A stretch of 64,000 nt of DNA. Origin: Sediminicola sp037203765 (GTDB taxonomy: Bacteria; Bacteroidota; Bacteroidia; Flavobacteriales; Flavobacteriaceae). The notes under the pieces are model-generated. The model was not told the DNA's origin, did not search any database, and was given only the letters and a program-made list of their open reading frames with translations. Where the stretch lies: contig NZ_JBBCAS010000008.1 of NCBI RefSeq assembly GCF_037203765.1, positions 1 to 64,000 on the forward strand. Direction: 5' to 3'. Below are positions 1 to 8,759 of the stretch, piece after piece. The position numbers were made by a program, and so were the translations under genes. The first letter of the stretch is position 1, and each line of letters starts with the position of its first letter.

Positions 1-19
1 GCAAATAAAAAATGAAAAA

Positions 20-106
20 GTTTTTTTTATTTTTTTTCGCCGCTCCAGAACCTTCAATGAACACGGCCTCTCGACCGTCTTTCCCTGCACAACCCTCGTT
101 GTTTCG
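20..106 (-). other. Structured leader RNA segment, partial, unidentified
   Basis: Just downstream of the promoter on the minus strand are two perfect or near-perfect small hairpins: ACAAC/GTTGT around a GAGG loop (about 91-104) and ACGGTC/GGCCGT around a GNRA-type GAGA loop (about 63-78). The segment is richer in GC than its surroundings and ends in A-rich sequence at the window edge. It could be the leader of an rRNA operon, of a protein gene, or a small non-coding RNA such as the Flavo-1 type; the sequence alone does not decide. The rest of 120-277 holds no gene. Confidence 0.35.
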
Positions 107-111
107 GGCTG

Positions 112-141
112 CAAACCTACAACCTTTCCGCAATACCACAA
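112..141 (-). promoter_or_regulatory. Strong Bacteroidota-type promoter, transcript leaves window to the left
   Basis: Read on the minus strand this has TTG (139-141), a 19-base spacer, then TAGGTTTG (112-119), an exact match to the Bacteroidota sigma-A pattern TTG-N19-TAnnTTTG. A-rich tracts upstream (150-180) resemble an UP element. The predicted RNA begins near 106 and soon forms two short hairpins with 4-base loops (one GAGA). The element points away from DUF4294 and must drive something left of position 1; a stable-RNA or rRNA operon promoter is my inference. Confidence 0.6.
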
Positions 142-277
142 CACTTTTTTACGCCTTTTTTTCAAGGAATTTTAAAGTTGTTTTTAAATCGCTTATTCTT
201 AGATTATTGCAGGAACAATTATTTTTAAAAAGGGTATTAAATTTAATGGATTTAATTGAATTACACAACTATTTTTT

Positions 278-952
278 TCAATTGCCCGACTTCTTCCATT
301 TATTGGAAAGGGATGCATAATCATAATCCAGCACAGACTCCTGTCTTTCCAACTTTCTTTCCGCAAAAGCCCTTTGTAAGATATCTTCTATCAAATAGTC
401 CTCCATCTCACTTTCGGGATGGAATTCCTCCTTGATACTTATGTTGAAAAACTTCGCTGTGGTATTGTACCAGAAGGCCCGCCATCCACTACGGAGTTCC
501 TTTACCAGGTCAAAGGCGGTAATTCCTGTTTGTCTGTGTATCAACTTTACCAAGATCTGCCCCTCCGTACGGGTCAGCTTTTTTAATTCCTCGGAAAACT
601 CATCCTCTATATACTTTTGTACCTTCTTGGTGTATTTCCTTCTTTTTGAGTTGGATTTGATCATTTCAAGACTATCCGTCAAACTCACTAGTCGCTCCGA
701 AGCCAACTTAGCATATGGGTATACCTTTAAGGTCTTTCTCTTTAATATGTAATAACGAAGCTTATCCTTATAGGATGAGAAATTCAACTTTCCAAAAACA
801 ACCACCTCCCTAAGTGGAATGGAGGTCACGAAGATAGAATCGCCATACATCTTTACGTATTGAGTATTTAGGGAATCTACCTCTTCTTCACTCTGACCCA
901 AAGCAAAGAAACCCATCAACCCTATAATCAAAACCAACAATTCCTTTTTCAT
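278..952 (-). CDS. DUF4294 domain-containing protein
   Basis: Exported protein of unknown function, conserved in Flavobacteriia. The chosen start gives an N-terminal hydrophobic signal peptide (MKKELLVLIIGLMGFFALGQ), cleaved probably after GQ; an ATG 13 codons further up would bury the signal and is less likely. The body is rich in basic and acidic residues with a conserved central block (KVYPYAKLASERL, then GQILVKLIHRQTG). No catalytic motif is visible. It stands alone, divergent from the M42 peptidase gene, with about 100 bases between them. Confidence 0.8.
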   Translation of the reverse strand: MKKELLVLIIGLMGFFALGQSEEEVDSLNTQYVKMYGDSIFVTSIPLREVVVFGKLNFSSYKDKLRYYILKRKTLKVYPYAKLASERLVSLTDSLEMIKSNSKRRKYTKKVQKYIEDEFSEELKKLTRTEGQILVKLIHRQTGITAFDLVKELRSGWRAFWYNTTAKFFNISIKEEFHPESEMEDYLIEDILQRAFAERKLERQESVLDYDYASLSNKWKKSGN

Positions 953-1030
953 GCAAACACTAAACTCAAAAATCGTGCTAAAATTAATCATTATCCCACA
1001 ATGTTATTATTAAATAAAAGTGAATATCGT

Positions 1031-1038
1031 TAAGTTTG
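1031..1038 (+). promoter_or_regulatory. Putative -7 box of the M42 peptidase gene
   Basis: TAAGTTTG matches TAnnTTTG and lies 16 bases before the ATG at 1054. No clear TTG is present at the -33 distance. Its position overlaps an upstream in-frame TTG (1036), which argues that the ATG at 1054 is the true start. Confidence 0.4.
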
Positions 1039-1053
1039 TACAAAACAAATTAC

Positions 1054-2142
1054 ATGAGTTCAAAAAAGATACTTACCAAAAAGTCGATTGATTTTTTTGA
1101 GAAATACCTAAATAACCCTTCCCCTACCGGATACGAATGGGAAGGACAAAAAATATGGATGGATTATCTAAAGCCCTATGTGGATACCTTTATAACCGAC
1201 ACATATGGTACAGCCGTTGGGGTAATCAATCCGGATGCGAAATTTAAAGTAGTCATTGAGGGACATTCCGATGAAATATCGTGGTATGTAAACTACATTA
1301 CTGATGAAGGCCTTATCTATGTGATTCGAAATGGAGGCAGTGACCATCAGATCGCCCCATCGAAATGGGTGAACATCCACACCAAAAAAGGTATTGTAAA
1401 GGGTATCTTTGGTTGGCCGGCCATACACACCAGGGAGAGCTCAAAGGAGGAAGCCCCAAAACTGGACAATATATTTGTGGACATTGGGGCAAAGGATAAA
1501 AAGGAAGTTGAAAAAATGGGAGTACACGTAGGCTGTGTGATCACTTATCCAGATACTTTCCAAATCCTAAATGGCAATAAGTTTGTATGCAGAGCCATTG
1601 ATAACCGTGCCGGTGGTTTTATGATCGCTGAAGTGGCCCGACTACTACATGAGAACAATATTAAATTACCGTTTGGATTGTACGTGACCAACTCTGTACA
1701 GGAAGAGATAGGTTTGCGAGGTGCCGAAATGATCACCCAGACCATTAAACCCAATATCGCCATCGTTACAGACGTCTGCCATGACACCACAACGCCCATG
1801 ATAGAAAAGAAAAAACAAGGCCATACCGAGATAGGTGCCGGACCGGTTATCTCCTATGCCCCTGCGGTACAAAACAAATTGCGCGAACGTATATTGGAAA
1901 CTGCTGAAGCACAAAAAATTCCATTTCAGCGCATGGCATCATCCAGATATACCGGAACAGATACTGATGCATTTGCATACAGTAACGGTGGGGTTGCCTC
2001 GGCATTGATATCACTACCGCTAAGATATATGCATACTACCGTAGAAACTGTTCATAAAGACGATGTGGAAAACGTGATCCGTTTGATATATGAAACACTT
2101 CTTACCATAAAAGAAGGTGAAAATTTTAGTTATTTTGAATAA
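1054..2142 (+). CDS. M42 family metallopeptidase (glutamyl aminopeptidase-like)
   Basis: Cytosolic dinuclear-metal aminopeptidase of the M42 family, which forms tetrahedral particles that trim peptides. The expected metal and catalytic residues are visible in order: His in GHSDEI, Asp in AIDNRAGG, the Glu pair in VQEEIGLRG, Asp in TDVCHD, and His in the terminal MHTTVE. Length (362 aa) is normal for the family. The start MSSKKIL is preferred over an upstream TTG that overlaps a promoter-like box. A terminator hairpin follows the stop directly, so the gene is probably monocistronic. Confidence 0.9.
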   Translation: MSSKKILTKKSIDFFEKYLNNPSPTGYEWEGQKIWMDYLKPYVDTFITDTYGTAVGVINPDAKFKVVIEGHSDEISWYVNYITDEGLIYVIRNGGSDHQIAPSKWVNIHTKKGIVKGIFGWPAIHTRESSKEEAPKLDNIFVDIGAKDKKEVEKMGVHVGCVITYPDTFQILNGNKFVCRAIDNRAGGFMIAEVARLLHENNIKLPFGLYVTNSVQEEIGLRGAEMITQTIKPNIAIVTDVCHDTTTPMIEKKKQGHTEIGAGPVISYAPAVQNKLRERILETAEAQKIPFQRMASSRYTGTDTDAFAYSNGGVASALISLPLRYMHTTVETVHKDDVENVIRLIYETLLTIKEGENFSYFE

Positions 2143-2150
2143 ACCATACC

Positions 2151-2176
2151 AACCCTCCCCAACAGGAGGGTTTTTT
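2151..2176 (+). terminator. Rho-independent terminator after M42 peptidase
   Basis: Stem ccctcc/ggaggg with loop CCAACA followed by a run of T. The run ends two bases before the ATG of the Nudix gene. Confidence 0.75.
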
Positions 2177-2177
2177 A

Positions 2178-2738
2178 ATGTCCCCACTCATGGATGAGCT
2201 TATTGATATATTGGATGACAATGGCAATTACACTGGTAAGAGCCTCATGAAATCAGAAGCCCATAAAAAAGGACTTTTCCATCCTACCGTCCATATTTGG
2301 TTTTATACCAAAAAAGGAGAGGTATTAATCCAACAGCGGGCGGCTTCCAAGGAAACCCATCCTTTATTATGGGATGTATCTGTGGCGGGTCATATTGGTG
2401 CAGGGGAAGACCTTGTGGAATCTGCCATTCGGGAAGTCTCAGAGGAAATAGGACTGGTGGTCACCAAAAAGGAAATACGAAAAGTTGGCGTTTTTAAATC
2501 CGTCAAAGAATTAAGGGCTGATTTTATCGATTGTGAATTCCACCATACCTATATATCTGAACTGAACACATCCTTGGATAACCTTAAAAAACAAGAAAGC
2601 GAAGTAAAGGCTTTGGCCCTTATCCCGCTTCCTGTATTTATAGATGAACTACGTCAAAACAACAGTTCAAAAAAGTATGTTCCCCATGATCCGCTGTATT
2701 TCCAGACCATTATTGATGCCATAGAAAAACAATTATAA
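2178..2738 (+). CDS. NUDIX hydrolase (IPP-isomerase-like subfamily)
   Basis: The Nudix box is complete: G-x5-E-x7-REVSEEIGL at about residues 72-94, so metal-dependent hydrolysis of a nucleoside-diphosphate-linked substrate is expected. The opening (DELIDILDDNGNYTG) and the HPTVHIWFY strand are those of the YfcD/isopentenyl-diphosphate-isomerase-like group, but the substrate is unknown. The ATG used here lies directly behind the terminator of the upstream gene; an in-frame ATG at 2190 (MDELID) is an equally good start. The gene converges on hisS with a 6-base tail overlap. Confidence 0.85.
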   Translation: MSPLMDELIDILDDNGNYTGKSLMKSEAHKKGLFHPTVHIWFYTKKGEVLIQQRAASKETHPLLWDVSVAGHIGAGEDLVESAIREVSEEIGLVVTKKEIRKVGVFKSVKELRADFIDCEFHHTYISELNTSLDNLKKQESEVKALALIPLPVFIDELRQNNSSKKYVPHDPLYFQTIIDAIEKQL

Positions 2739-4109
2739 GTTTTCCACGAATTCTTCCGGGGCATCCAAACCAAAGGTGTACTGTTCCCCTTTTGCCATAT
2801 CTTTTACAACGAACGAATTGTTTGCCAATTCCTGCTCCCCAATCAAAACAACATAGGGTACATTTCTATTATTTGCATATTTCATTTGTTTTTGCATTTT
2901 GGCTGTTGTAGGGTAAAAATCAGCTTTTACACCCATTTTACGTAATTTCCCTACCAACTTCAAGGAGGCCAAAGCTTCCTTCTCCCCAAAATTCACGCAT
3001 AGCACATCCAAGGACTGGTCTATGGCCTTAGGAAAGAGGTTTAATTCCTCCAATACCAAATAAATTCTATCCAATCCAAAGGAGATACCTACCCCACTGA
3101 CATCCTTAAGTCCAAATATCCCAGTAAGATCATCATATCTTCCCCCTCCACCAATGGAACCCAGTTTGACCTTTTCGGGGGCAGCTACTTCAAAAATAGC
3201 CCCCGTATAATAATTAAGACCCCTTGCCAAGGTGACGTCCAATTTCAATGCAGCCGATTGTAATCCCAGTTCATCTAAAGTTTCCACAATAAACGAAAGT
3301 TCTTCTACACCCTTGGATCCTTCTTCAGACTCTTTCAATAGCTCTTTTAAGGCAAAAAGTTGATCTGTATTGGAACCTGACATTGTAAACAAAGGGGCAG
3401 CTTTCACAATGGCTTCTTGTGAAATACCTTTTTCGATCATTTCTTTCTTGACACCTTCCTCCCCAATTTTATCCAATTTATCCAAGGCTACCGTAAAATC
3501 GATCAGATGGTCTTTGGCCCCTATAACTTCTGCGATACCCGCCAAAACCTTTCTATTGTTCAATTTGATGGTAACACCGGTCAATCCAAGATCAGTAAAG
3601 ACTGCATCATAGAGTTGAACCAACTCAACCTCTTGTAGCAATGAATTAGCCCCAACCACATCAGCGTCGCACTGAAAAAACTCCCTGAACCTGCCTTTCT
3701 GGGGTCTATCGGCCCTCCAAACAGGTTGGATCTGATATCTTTTAAAAGGAAAGTCGAGCTCATTTTGGTGCATTACCACATAGCGGGCGAAGGGCACGGT
3801 CAGATCATAACGCAACGCTTTTTCCGAAATATGGGAGGTCAGCAGATTGGAATCCCTTTTACCATAGGTAGTGTCATCTACCTTATTTAGGTAATCTCCT
3901 GAATTCAAAATTTTAAAGATCAACCTATCTCCTTCATCCCCATACTTCCCCATTAGGGTCTCCGAATTCTCAAATGATGGGGTTTCTATAGGTTGAAAAC
4001 CAAAAGCTGCGAAGTGTTTCTTTACGATCTCAAAAATATAATTACGTTTTACAACTTCTGAGGGTGTAAAATCCCTAGTTCCTTTTGGTAATGTTGGTTT
4101 CTGTGCCAT
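2733..4109 (-). CDS. hisS: Histidine--tRNA ligase
   Basis: Class II aminoacyl-tRNA synthetase charging tRNA-His. Visible are the N-terminal KGTRDFTP segment, motif 2 around FREFFQCDADVVG, the HisA region LARGLNYYTG, the motif 3 region GISFGLDRIYLVLEEL, and a C-terminal anticodon-binding domain (from about residue 365). Length of 458 aa is normal for Bacteroidota HisS. It runs tail-to-tail with the Nudix gene. The DUF6495 gene lies 68 bases upstream on the same strand and may be cotranscribed. Confidence 0.97.
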   Translation of the reverse strand: MAQKPTLPKGTRDFTPSEVVKRNYIFEIVKKHFAAFGFQPIETPSFENSETLMGKYGDEGDRLIFKILNSGDYLNKVDDTTYGKRDSNLLTSHISEKALRYDLTVPFARYVVMHQNELDFPFKRYQIQPVWRADRPQKGRFREFFQCDADVVGANSLLQEVELVQLYDAVFTDLGLTGVTIKLNNRKVLAGIAEVIGAKDHLIDFTVALDKLDKIGEEGVKKEMIEKGISQEAIVKAAPLFTMSGSNTDQLFALKELLKESEEGSKGVEELSFIVETLDELGLQSAALKLDVTLARGLNYYTGAIFEVAAPEKVKLGSIGGGGRYDDLTGIFGLKDVSGVGISFGLDRIYLVLEELNLFPKAIDQSLDVLCVNFGEKEALASLKLVGKLRKMGVKADFYPTTAKMQKQMKYANNRNVPYVVLIGEQELANNSFVVKDMAKGEQYTFGLDAPEEFVENL

Positions 4110-4177
4110 TGCTTTTATTAGAGTAACTTAACTTTACTATGGTATTTATTATTATTGCGGTAGCATCCAAATGGTAT

Positions 4178-4648
4178 TTATTCGATCAATTTATCGAACC
4201 AATTGTACAAATCCCCGCGGGTAATAACCGCCCCTTGTTTTATCAAAGAAAACTTATCCAAATTTTTATCATCTGTATATGCCTTTGAAGCGGTAAGATA
4301 CTCCACAAAATCTGATTGCCAATTTTTCTTGAACCAATCAAAACCCTCCGTTGTGGTTAAATCTATATTGGGGTTCATTACTTTAACAGAAATCAGTTTC
4401 ATTTCCTTTTCGGTCAACTGAAATAAGTGCATGTTCTGGGCAGAAATATTTTCCAAATATTCCACTTTGGTCAATACACCTTCCCAAACCAAGTCGCTAA
4501 AAACATCAACTTCATCTTCAGCCACTTCAGGCTTATTGGTTTTAATATCTTCCCATTCCTCTGCCGTAATGGATTGGGTGGCCAAAAAGTTTATGAACTC
4601 CTTGTGCAATTCTTCCAACTGTTGTTTGGTAAGTCTTGTATATTTCAT
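4178..4648 (-). CDS. DUF6495 family protein
   Basis: Small acidic cytosolic protein of unknown function found in Flavobacteriia. Starting at MKYTRLTKQQLEELHKEF gives 156 aa, the typical family form; the open frame extends 25 codons further up but that part crosses the intergenic region. It has no signal peptide or membrane segment and looks mostly alpha-helical. It precedes hisS on the same strand, a context that suggests a housekeeping role but does not show one. Confidence 0.8.
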   Translation of the reverse strand: MKYTRLTKQQLEELHKEFINFLATQSITAEEWEDIKTNKPEVAEDEVDVFSDLVWEGVLTKVEYLENISAQNMHLFQLTEKEMKLISVKVMNPNIDLTTTEGFDWFKKNWQSDFVEYLTASKAYTDDKNLDKFSLIKQGAVITRGDLYNWFDKLIE

Positions 4649-4728
4649 TTTAGTCTTTGAATTTACCCCCTCTTTTGGGATTATACCCAGGTCTTCACCT
4701 GAGCTATATATTTCTAGCTGCAAAAATA

Positions 4729-4760
4729 AAAAGGCTGTGCAAACTGCACAGCCTTTTAAA
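4729..4760 (-). terminator. Rho-independent terminator of the TonB receptor gene
   Basis: On the minus strand the stem aaaggctgtgc/gcacagcctt with loop AGTTT is followed by TTTTTATTTTT. It sits 20 bases beyond the receptor stop codon. Confidence 0.8.
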
Positions 4761-4779
4761 GTTTAAATAACAAAATGAT

Positions 4780-7700
4780 TTAAAAAATATATCTTAAACC
4801 AAATTGAGCTTGCCATCTGGAAAGTAAACTGGTATCAAAGCCGTACGTATCGCTAAGAGTTTCATCAAAACTATAAGTCGGCACATTAGTATCAGGATCT
4901 ACCGATACTCCAATTGGACTAATACTATTTGGTTGTTGAACAACTCCCCAATCAGAGTTGATCATGTTTCCTACATTCAGGATATCAATACTGAACTGAA
5001 CAGTGTTTGTTTTATCCCCAGAAACTTTAAAATTATAATCCTGCAAGAATTTCACATCCCATTTTCCTCTCCAAGGCGCCAAGGCAGCGTAACGCTCCAT
5101 ATAATCTCCCCTGTTATCCCTTAAATAATCATCTTGTTGGATAAAGGCCTCAAGTGCTGCAGCATCTCCTGCCCCACTAAAGTTCATTTGTCCGATCTCG
5201 CTTGAGGTTGGAATATATATAAGGTCATTTATATTGGACCCGTCTCCATTTATGTCACCACCGTATACATAGTTGTAACGGCCACCTTGTGCGTACTCAA
5301 AGAAAGTTGATAAGGTAGTGGCCCATTTACCATTACCATACGTCCAGTTCTTACTGGCAACCCCGATAAATCTGTGGGTATCTCCGTATTTGGAAAATGA
5401 AAGCACATCCGTGTTCACATTGTTCACAATTGGGTTACCCGCAAAAGCATCACTGGTAATCTCAGCCTCAATGGAGTTGACATCCTTCGCATTCAAATAG
5501 CTATAGGCAGCCATAGCGTACAAACCATTGTTGAATGTTTTTTGTGCTTTTACAGATGCGTTCCAAATTCTTCCCTTATCGGAATTTGTAAACACGAAAG
5601 GCCCAGCACCAAGTCCAAAACCATTCAATTGATCATCTGCGGTATATGTTGGTCTATTGTCAACACCGCTTAAAGAACCTGATGGATCTGTCAATCCCCA
5701 GTGTTGCACGTGGGCACCATTGATATCTTTGGTGTAGGAAACGTCTCCGGTAAGAATCAAACCGTTCTCCAATCTTTTATCGACCCCAATATTGGTTCTC
5801 CAAACTTGTGGGAATTTGTAATCAGGATCAACAGCCTGCAAGAAAAACACATCAGGGGATCCAATTTGGTTCCCTAACCAAACGAATGGGAAACGACCTG
5901 TAAACAAACCGGAACCTCCCCTTAATTGCAAGGACCTATCTCCATTAACATCATAGTTGAATCCTACCCTTGGTGAAATCAACCAGTCATTGTTGGGCAT
6001 TTGCGTATTATCAATAAATACAGTTTCACCAGTGTTTGGGTTTTGGTATGGCTGATCGGCAATCACAAAACCTCTATCGATAACATCTTGTGCCTTTTCC
6101 GCTGAATCAAAGAATAATGGCTTATCAAAACGAACACCATAGGTAAGTTTAAAGTCCTCTGTTATGTTCCATTCATCCTGTGCATAGAATGCCAATTGAC
6201 CAACATTGGTTTCGGCCAAATTCCATCCTTGTCCGTCTGGCACTTGATTATTGGCCTCGAAAGTAGCACGGGGGCCATCGAAGTCATAGCTGGTAGCATC
6301 AAAATCAGCAATATCTACACCTCCGAACAGGTCAAAACCATATGCCGTAAGGTTAAAAGAGTTGTCAAATTCGAATTTCTCAAAAGAGAAACCTACGGTA
6401 TACGTATGGTTACCTTTAAAAATGTTCATGTTATTGGTCAACTGATAGACTTTTTGGTCCAATCTGTTGTTAACTGAAAATGGTTCATGCCCAGCAATAA
6501 TATAGTTGGTACCACCTTTGGTAATGTTAATTGATGGCGCTGGAGTAGACAATGGGTTTCTAAAGTCATCGAAATGGGTATAACCAAACTGTAATTTGTT
6601 GGTCACTTCGTCAGACAAGGTAGAGTTAAGTTCCAATTGTACGGAATTCAACTTGTTATTGATTTCATAACCACTGTTTTCGAACTGTAAAGTGGTAAAA
6701 TTTGGACCTCTTTTTTGTATTGCGGTTGGATGCGCTGGTTTTTCACTTGAAGCATCCAAGAAGTTGTAGATGAACGCCAATCTGTTCTTGTCATTAATGT
6801 TCCAATCCAATTTAAGGATTCCTTTGGTAGAGTTGGAACCATAAGTGAATCCTTCATACCTACCTGTATCGTATCCGACAGCTGCCAATGCAGACTGAAC
6901 AGCAATTAAATCGGATTCCAATACTCTTGATTCGTTAATGGCACCAGATCCGGTGTTTGGCACCCATCCATTGGATCCCAAATCATCTCTTTCATCCTTT
7001 TCAAAGTTGGCAAAAAAGAACAACTTATTTTCAACTATGGGGCCACCAATACTAAAACCGTATTGGTTTTGGCTCAATTTTGGTTTTACAACATCTTCTC
7101 CTTTGATTTTCCCTCCGGTAAGATCCTCATTTCTAAAAAACCCGTAAACGGTACCATGAACTTCGTTGGTTCCACTTTTTGTTACTGCATTTACAGAAGC
7201 ACCTGTAAAACCTGATTGGGTAACATCATAAGGGGCTGTTGAAATTTGGATCTGGTCTATGGCATCCAAAGAAATGGGCTGAGCCCCTGTTTGTCCACCT
7301 GGAGTTGGCGAATCCAATCCAAAGGGGTTGTTGAAAATTGCCCCGTCCAAAGAAAAGTTGTTGAATTGGTCATTACGTCCTCCAAAGGAGTTTCCACTTG
7401 CGGTTGGTTCCAACCTTGTAAAATCTTGTGCTGAACGCGAAATGGTAGGAAGTTTTGTCAATTCCCTTTTACCTACACTAGTTTCTGCTCCTGTACGGTC
7501 ACTTCCAAAAGTACCTGTGCCCCTATCGGATACCACAACCACCTCTTCCAGTGCCTGACTGTCCGACTCAAGTTTTAGATCCAAGTTCAGTGTAGATCCC
7601 AAGGTGAGGTAAAGATCAGAGCTTGATTCTGTCTTAAATCCGATGTAAGATACGGTAACCATGTAAGGTCCACCCACTCTTAGGTTCAATAGGTTAAACC

Positions 7701-7890
7701 TACCTTCCTCATTGGTGATTGCGCCATACTTTGTTCCAGTTGGGGTATGCACTGCAACAATGTTGGCTCCTAATAATGGCAAATTCTCATCGTCCATTAC
7801 CGTACCTCTAATATTGGAGGTAGTTACCTGGGCCATAACTCCTGCACAAAAGAACAGAAAGGATATTGCCAATAGAAATTTTGTTTTCAT
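4780..7890 (-). CDS. Oar-like TonB-dependent outer-membrane receptor with carboxypeptidase-regulatory domain
   Basis: Outer-membrane beta-barrel of 1036 aa. The order is: signal peptide ending at VMAQ, a carboxypeptidase-D regulatory-like beta-sandwich (about 25-115), a plug domain containing LDGAIFNNPFGLDSPTPGGQTGAQ (about 165-235), then a long barrel ending in aromatic YIF as outer-membrane proteins do. This arrangement is that of Oar-type receptors rather than SusC, and no SusD partner is adjacent. The cargo is unknown: other Oar-like proteins have been linked to export or adhesion in some species. It is transcribed alone, with a promoter-like box 35 bases upstream and its own terminator. 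Confidence 0.88.
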   Translation of the reverse strand: MKTKFLLAISFLFFCAGVMAQVTTSNIRGTVMDDENLPLLGANIVAVHTPTGTKYGAITNEEGRFNLLNLRVGGPYMVTVSYIGFKTESSSDLYLTLGSTLNLDLKLESDSQALEEVVVVSDRGTGTFGSDRTGAETSVGKRELTKLPTISRSAQDFTRLEPTASGNSFGGRNDQFNNFSLDGAIFNNPFGLDSPTPGGQTGAQPISLDAIDQIQISTAPYDVTQSGFTGASVNAVTKSGTNEVHGTVYGFFRNEDLTGGKIKGEDVVKPKLSQNQYGFSIGGPIVENKLFFFANFEKDERDDLGSNGWVPNTGSGAINESRVLESDLIAVQSALAAVGYDTGRYEGFTYGSNSTKGILKLDWNINDKNRLAFIYNFLDASSEKPAHPTAIQKRGPNFTTLQFENSGYEINNKLNSVQLELNSTLSDEVTNKLQFGYTHFDDFRNPLSTPAPSINITKGGTNYIIAGHEPFSVNNRLDQKVYQLTNNMNIFKGNHTYTVGFSFEKFEFDNSFNLTAYGFDLFGGVDIADFDATSYDFDGPRATFEANNQVPDGQGWNLAETNVGQLAFYAQDEWNITEDFKLTYGVRFDKPLFFDSAEKAQDVIDRGFVIADQPYQNPNTGETVFIDNTQMPNNDWLISPRVGFNYDVNGDRSLQLRGGSGLFTGRFPFVWLGNQIGSPDVFFLQAVDPDYKFPQVWRTNIGVDKRLENGLILTGDVSYTKDINGAHVQHWGLTDPSGSLSGVDNRPTYTADDQLNGFGLGAGPFVFTNSDKGRIWNASVKAQKTFNNGLYAMAAYSYLNAKDVNSIEAEITSDAFAGNPIVNNVNTDVLSFSKYGDTHRFIGVASKNWTYGNGKWATTLSTFFEYAQGGRYNYVYGGDINGDGSNINDLIYIPTSSEIGQMNFSGAGDAAALEAFIQQDDYLRDNRGDYMERYAALAPWRGKWDVKFLQDYNFKVSGDKTNTVQFSIDILNVGNMINSDWGVVQQPNSISPIGVSVDPDTNVPTYSFDETLSDTYGFDTSLLSRWQAQFGLRYIF

Positions 7891-7924
7891 TTGAATGTAG
7901 TTGAATTAGTAAATTTAGTCGCGG

Positions 7925-7932
7925 CAAAAATA
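7925..7932 (-). promoter_or_regulatory. Putative -7 box of the TonB receptor gene
   Basis: On the minus strand TATTTTTG fits TAnnTTTG, 35 bases before the start codon. The -33 element is not clear. Confidence 0.4.
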
Positions 7933-7935
7933 GCA

Positions 7936-7968
7936 CAAAAAAAAGGCTACCGCAAGGTAGCCTTAGAT
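7936..7968 (-). terminator. Terminator of the rpsF-rpsR-rplI operon
   Basis: Stem ggctacc/ggtagcc with a TTGC-type loop, followed on the minus strand by a run of eight T. It lies 22 bases past the rplI stop. Confidence 0.85.
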
Positions 7969-7989
7969 ATTAATTATGAACGAAAATTG

Positions 7990-8445
7990 TTAACTATTTG
8001 CCTCAGCAACAACCTCGAACGGGAAATCGATAATTACTTCCCTGTGCAAACGTATCTGTGCATTGTAAGGTCCAGTTCTTTTGATTGAACCTCCATTGAT
8101 GCTGATGTATTTTTTGTCAATAGATTGACCAGCCTTTTCCAAAGATTCAGCCAAGTCCATATTGGTGATAGATCCAAATAGTTTGTCACCTGCACCAGCC
8201 TTAGCTGCAATTTTTATTTCCAACTGTTTGATTGCCTCGGCCATTTTATTTGCCTCGTCAATCACTTTCTTCTCTTTGTGAGCCTTTTGCTTCAAGTTTT
8301 CAGCCAATACTTTTTTGGCAGATGGTGTAGCCATTGCAGCCAACCCTTGAGGAATAAGGTAGTTCCTTCCGAAACCATTCTTCACATTTACTAAATCGTC
8401 TTTAAAACCTAAGTTCTGTACGTCTTCCTTTAATATAAGTTCCAT
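7990..8445 (-). CDS. rplI: 50S ribosomal protein L9
   Basis: Binds 23S rRNA near the L1 stalk. The N-terminal domain MELILKEDVQNLGFKDDLV..GFGRNYLIPQGLA is diagnostic, followed by the long connecting helix (about 40-75) and the C-terminal domain. At 151 aa it has the normal length. It is the last gene of the rpsF-rpsR-rplI operon, 13 bases after rpsR, and a strong terminator follows. Confidence 0.98.
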   Translation of the reverse strand: MELILKEDVQNLGFKDDLVNVKNGFGRNYLIPQGLAAMATPSAKKVLAENLKQKAHKEKKVIDEANKMAEAIKQLEIKIAAKAGAGDKLFGSITNMDLAESLEKAGQSIDKKYISINGGSIKRTGPYNAQIRLHREVIIDFPFEVVAEANS

Positions 8446-8458
8446 GATCAGCTTCTTT

Positions 8459-8755
8459 TTATTTTAATAAATCACCTACATAAGGCATTAACGCTAAATG
8501 ACGTGCTCTTTTAACTGCAGTAGCCACTTTCCTTTGGTACTTTAAAGAAGTTCCTGTAAGTCTTCTTGGAAGAAGTTTACCTTGCTCGTTTACCAATTTG
8601 ATCAAGAAATCTGGATCTTTGTAATCCACATACTTGATACCAGATTTTTTGAAACGGCAATATTTCTTTTGCTTGTTGGTTTCTATGTTCAATGGGGTCA
8701 AATACCTGATTTCCCCATCTTTCTTACCTTTTGCTTGTTGTTCTATAGATGACAT
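8459..8755 (-). CDS. rpsR: 30S ribosomal protein S18
   Basis: Partner of S6 on the small subunit platform. The S18 core is plain to see (IKYVDYKDPDFLIKLVNEQGK, LPRRLTGTSLKYQRKV, IKRARHLALMPYV-type ending). At 98 aa it carries an N-terminal extension of about 20 residues compared with E. coli, usual in Bacteroidota. It sits between rpsF (4-base gap) and rplI. Confidence 0.98.
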   Translation of the reverse strand: MSSIEQQAKGKKDGEIRYLTPLNIETNKQKKYCRFKKSGIKYVDYKDPDFLIKLVNEQGKLLPRRLTGTSLKYQRKVATAVKRARHLALMPYVGDLLK

Positions 8756-8759
8756 AACC

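Noticed and set aside
12..320. 102-codon open frame on the plus strand at the left edge
   Set aside because: It reads through the strong minus-strand promoter and hairpin region, has low-complexity Phe/Leu content, and its end overlaps DUF4294; no family recognised.
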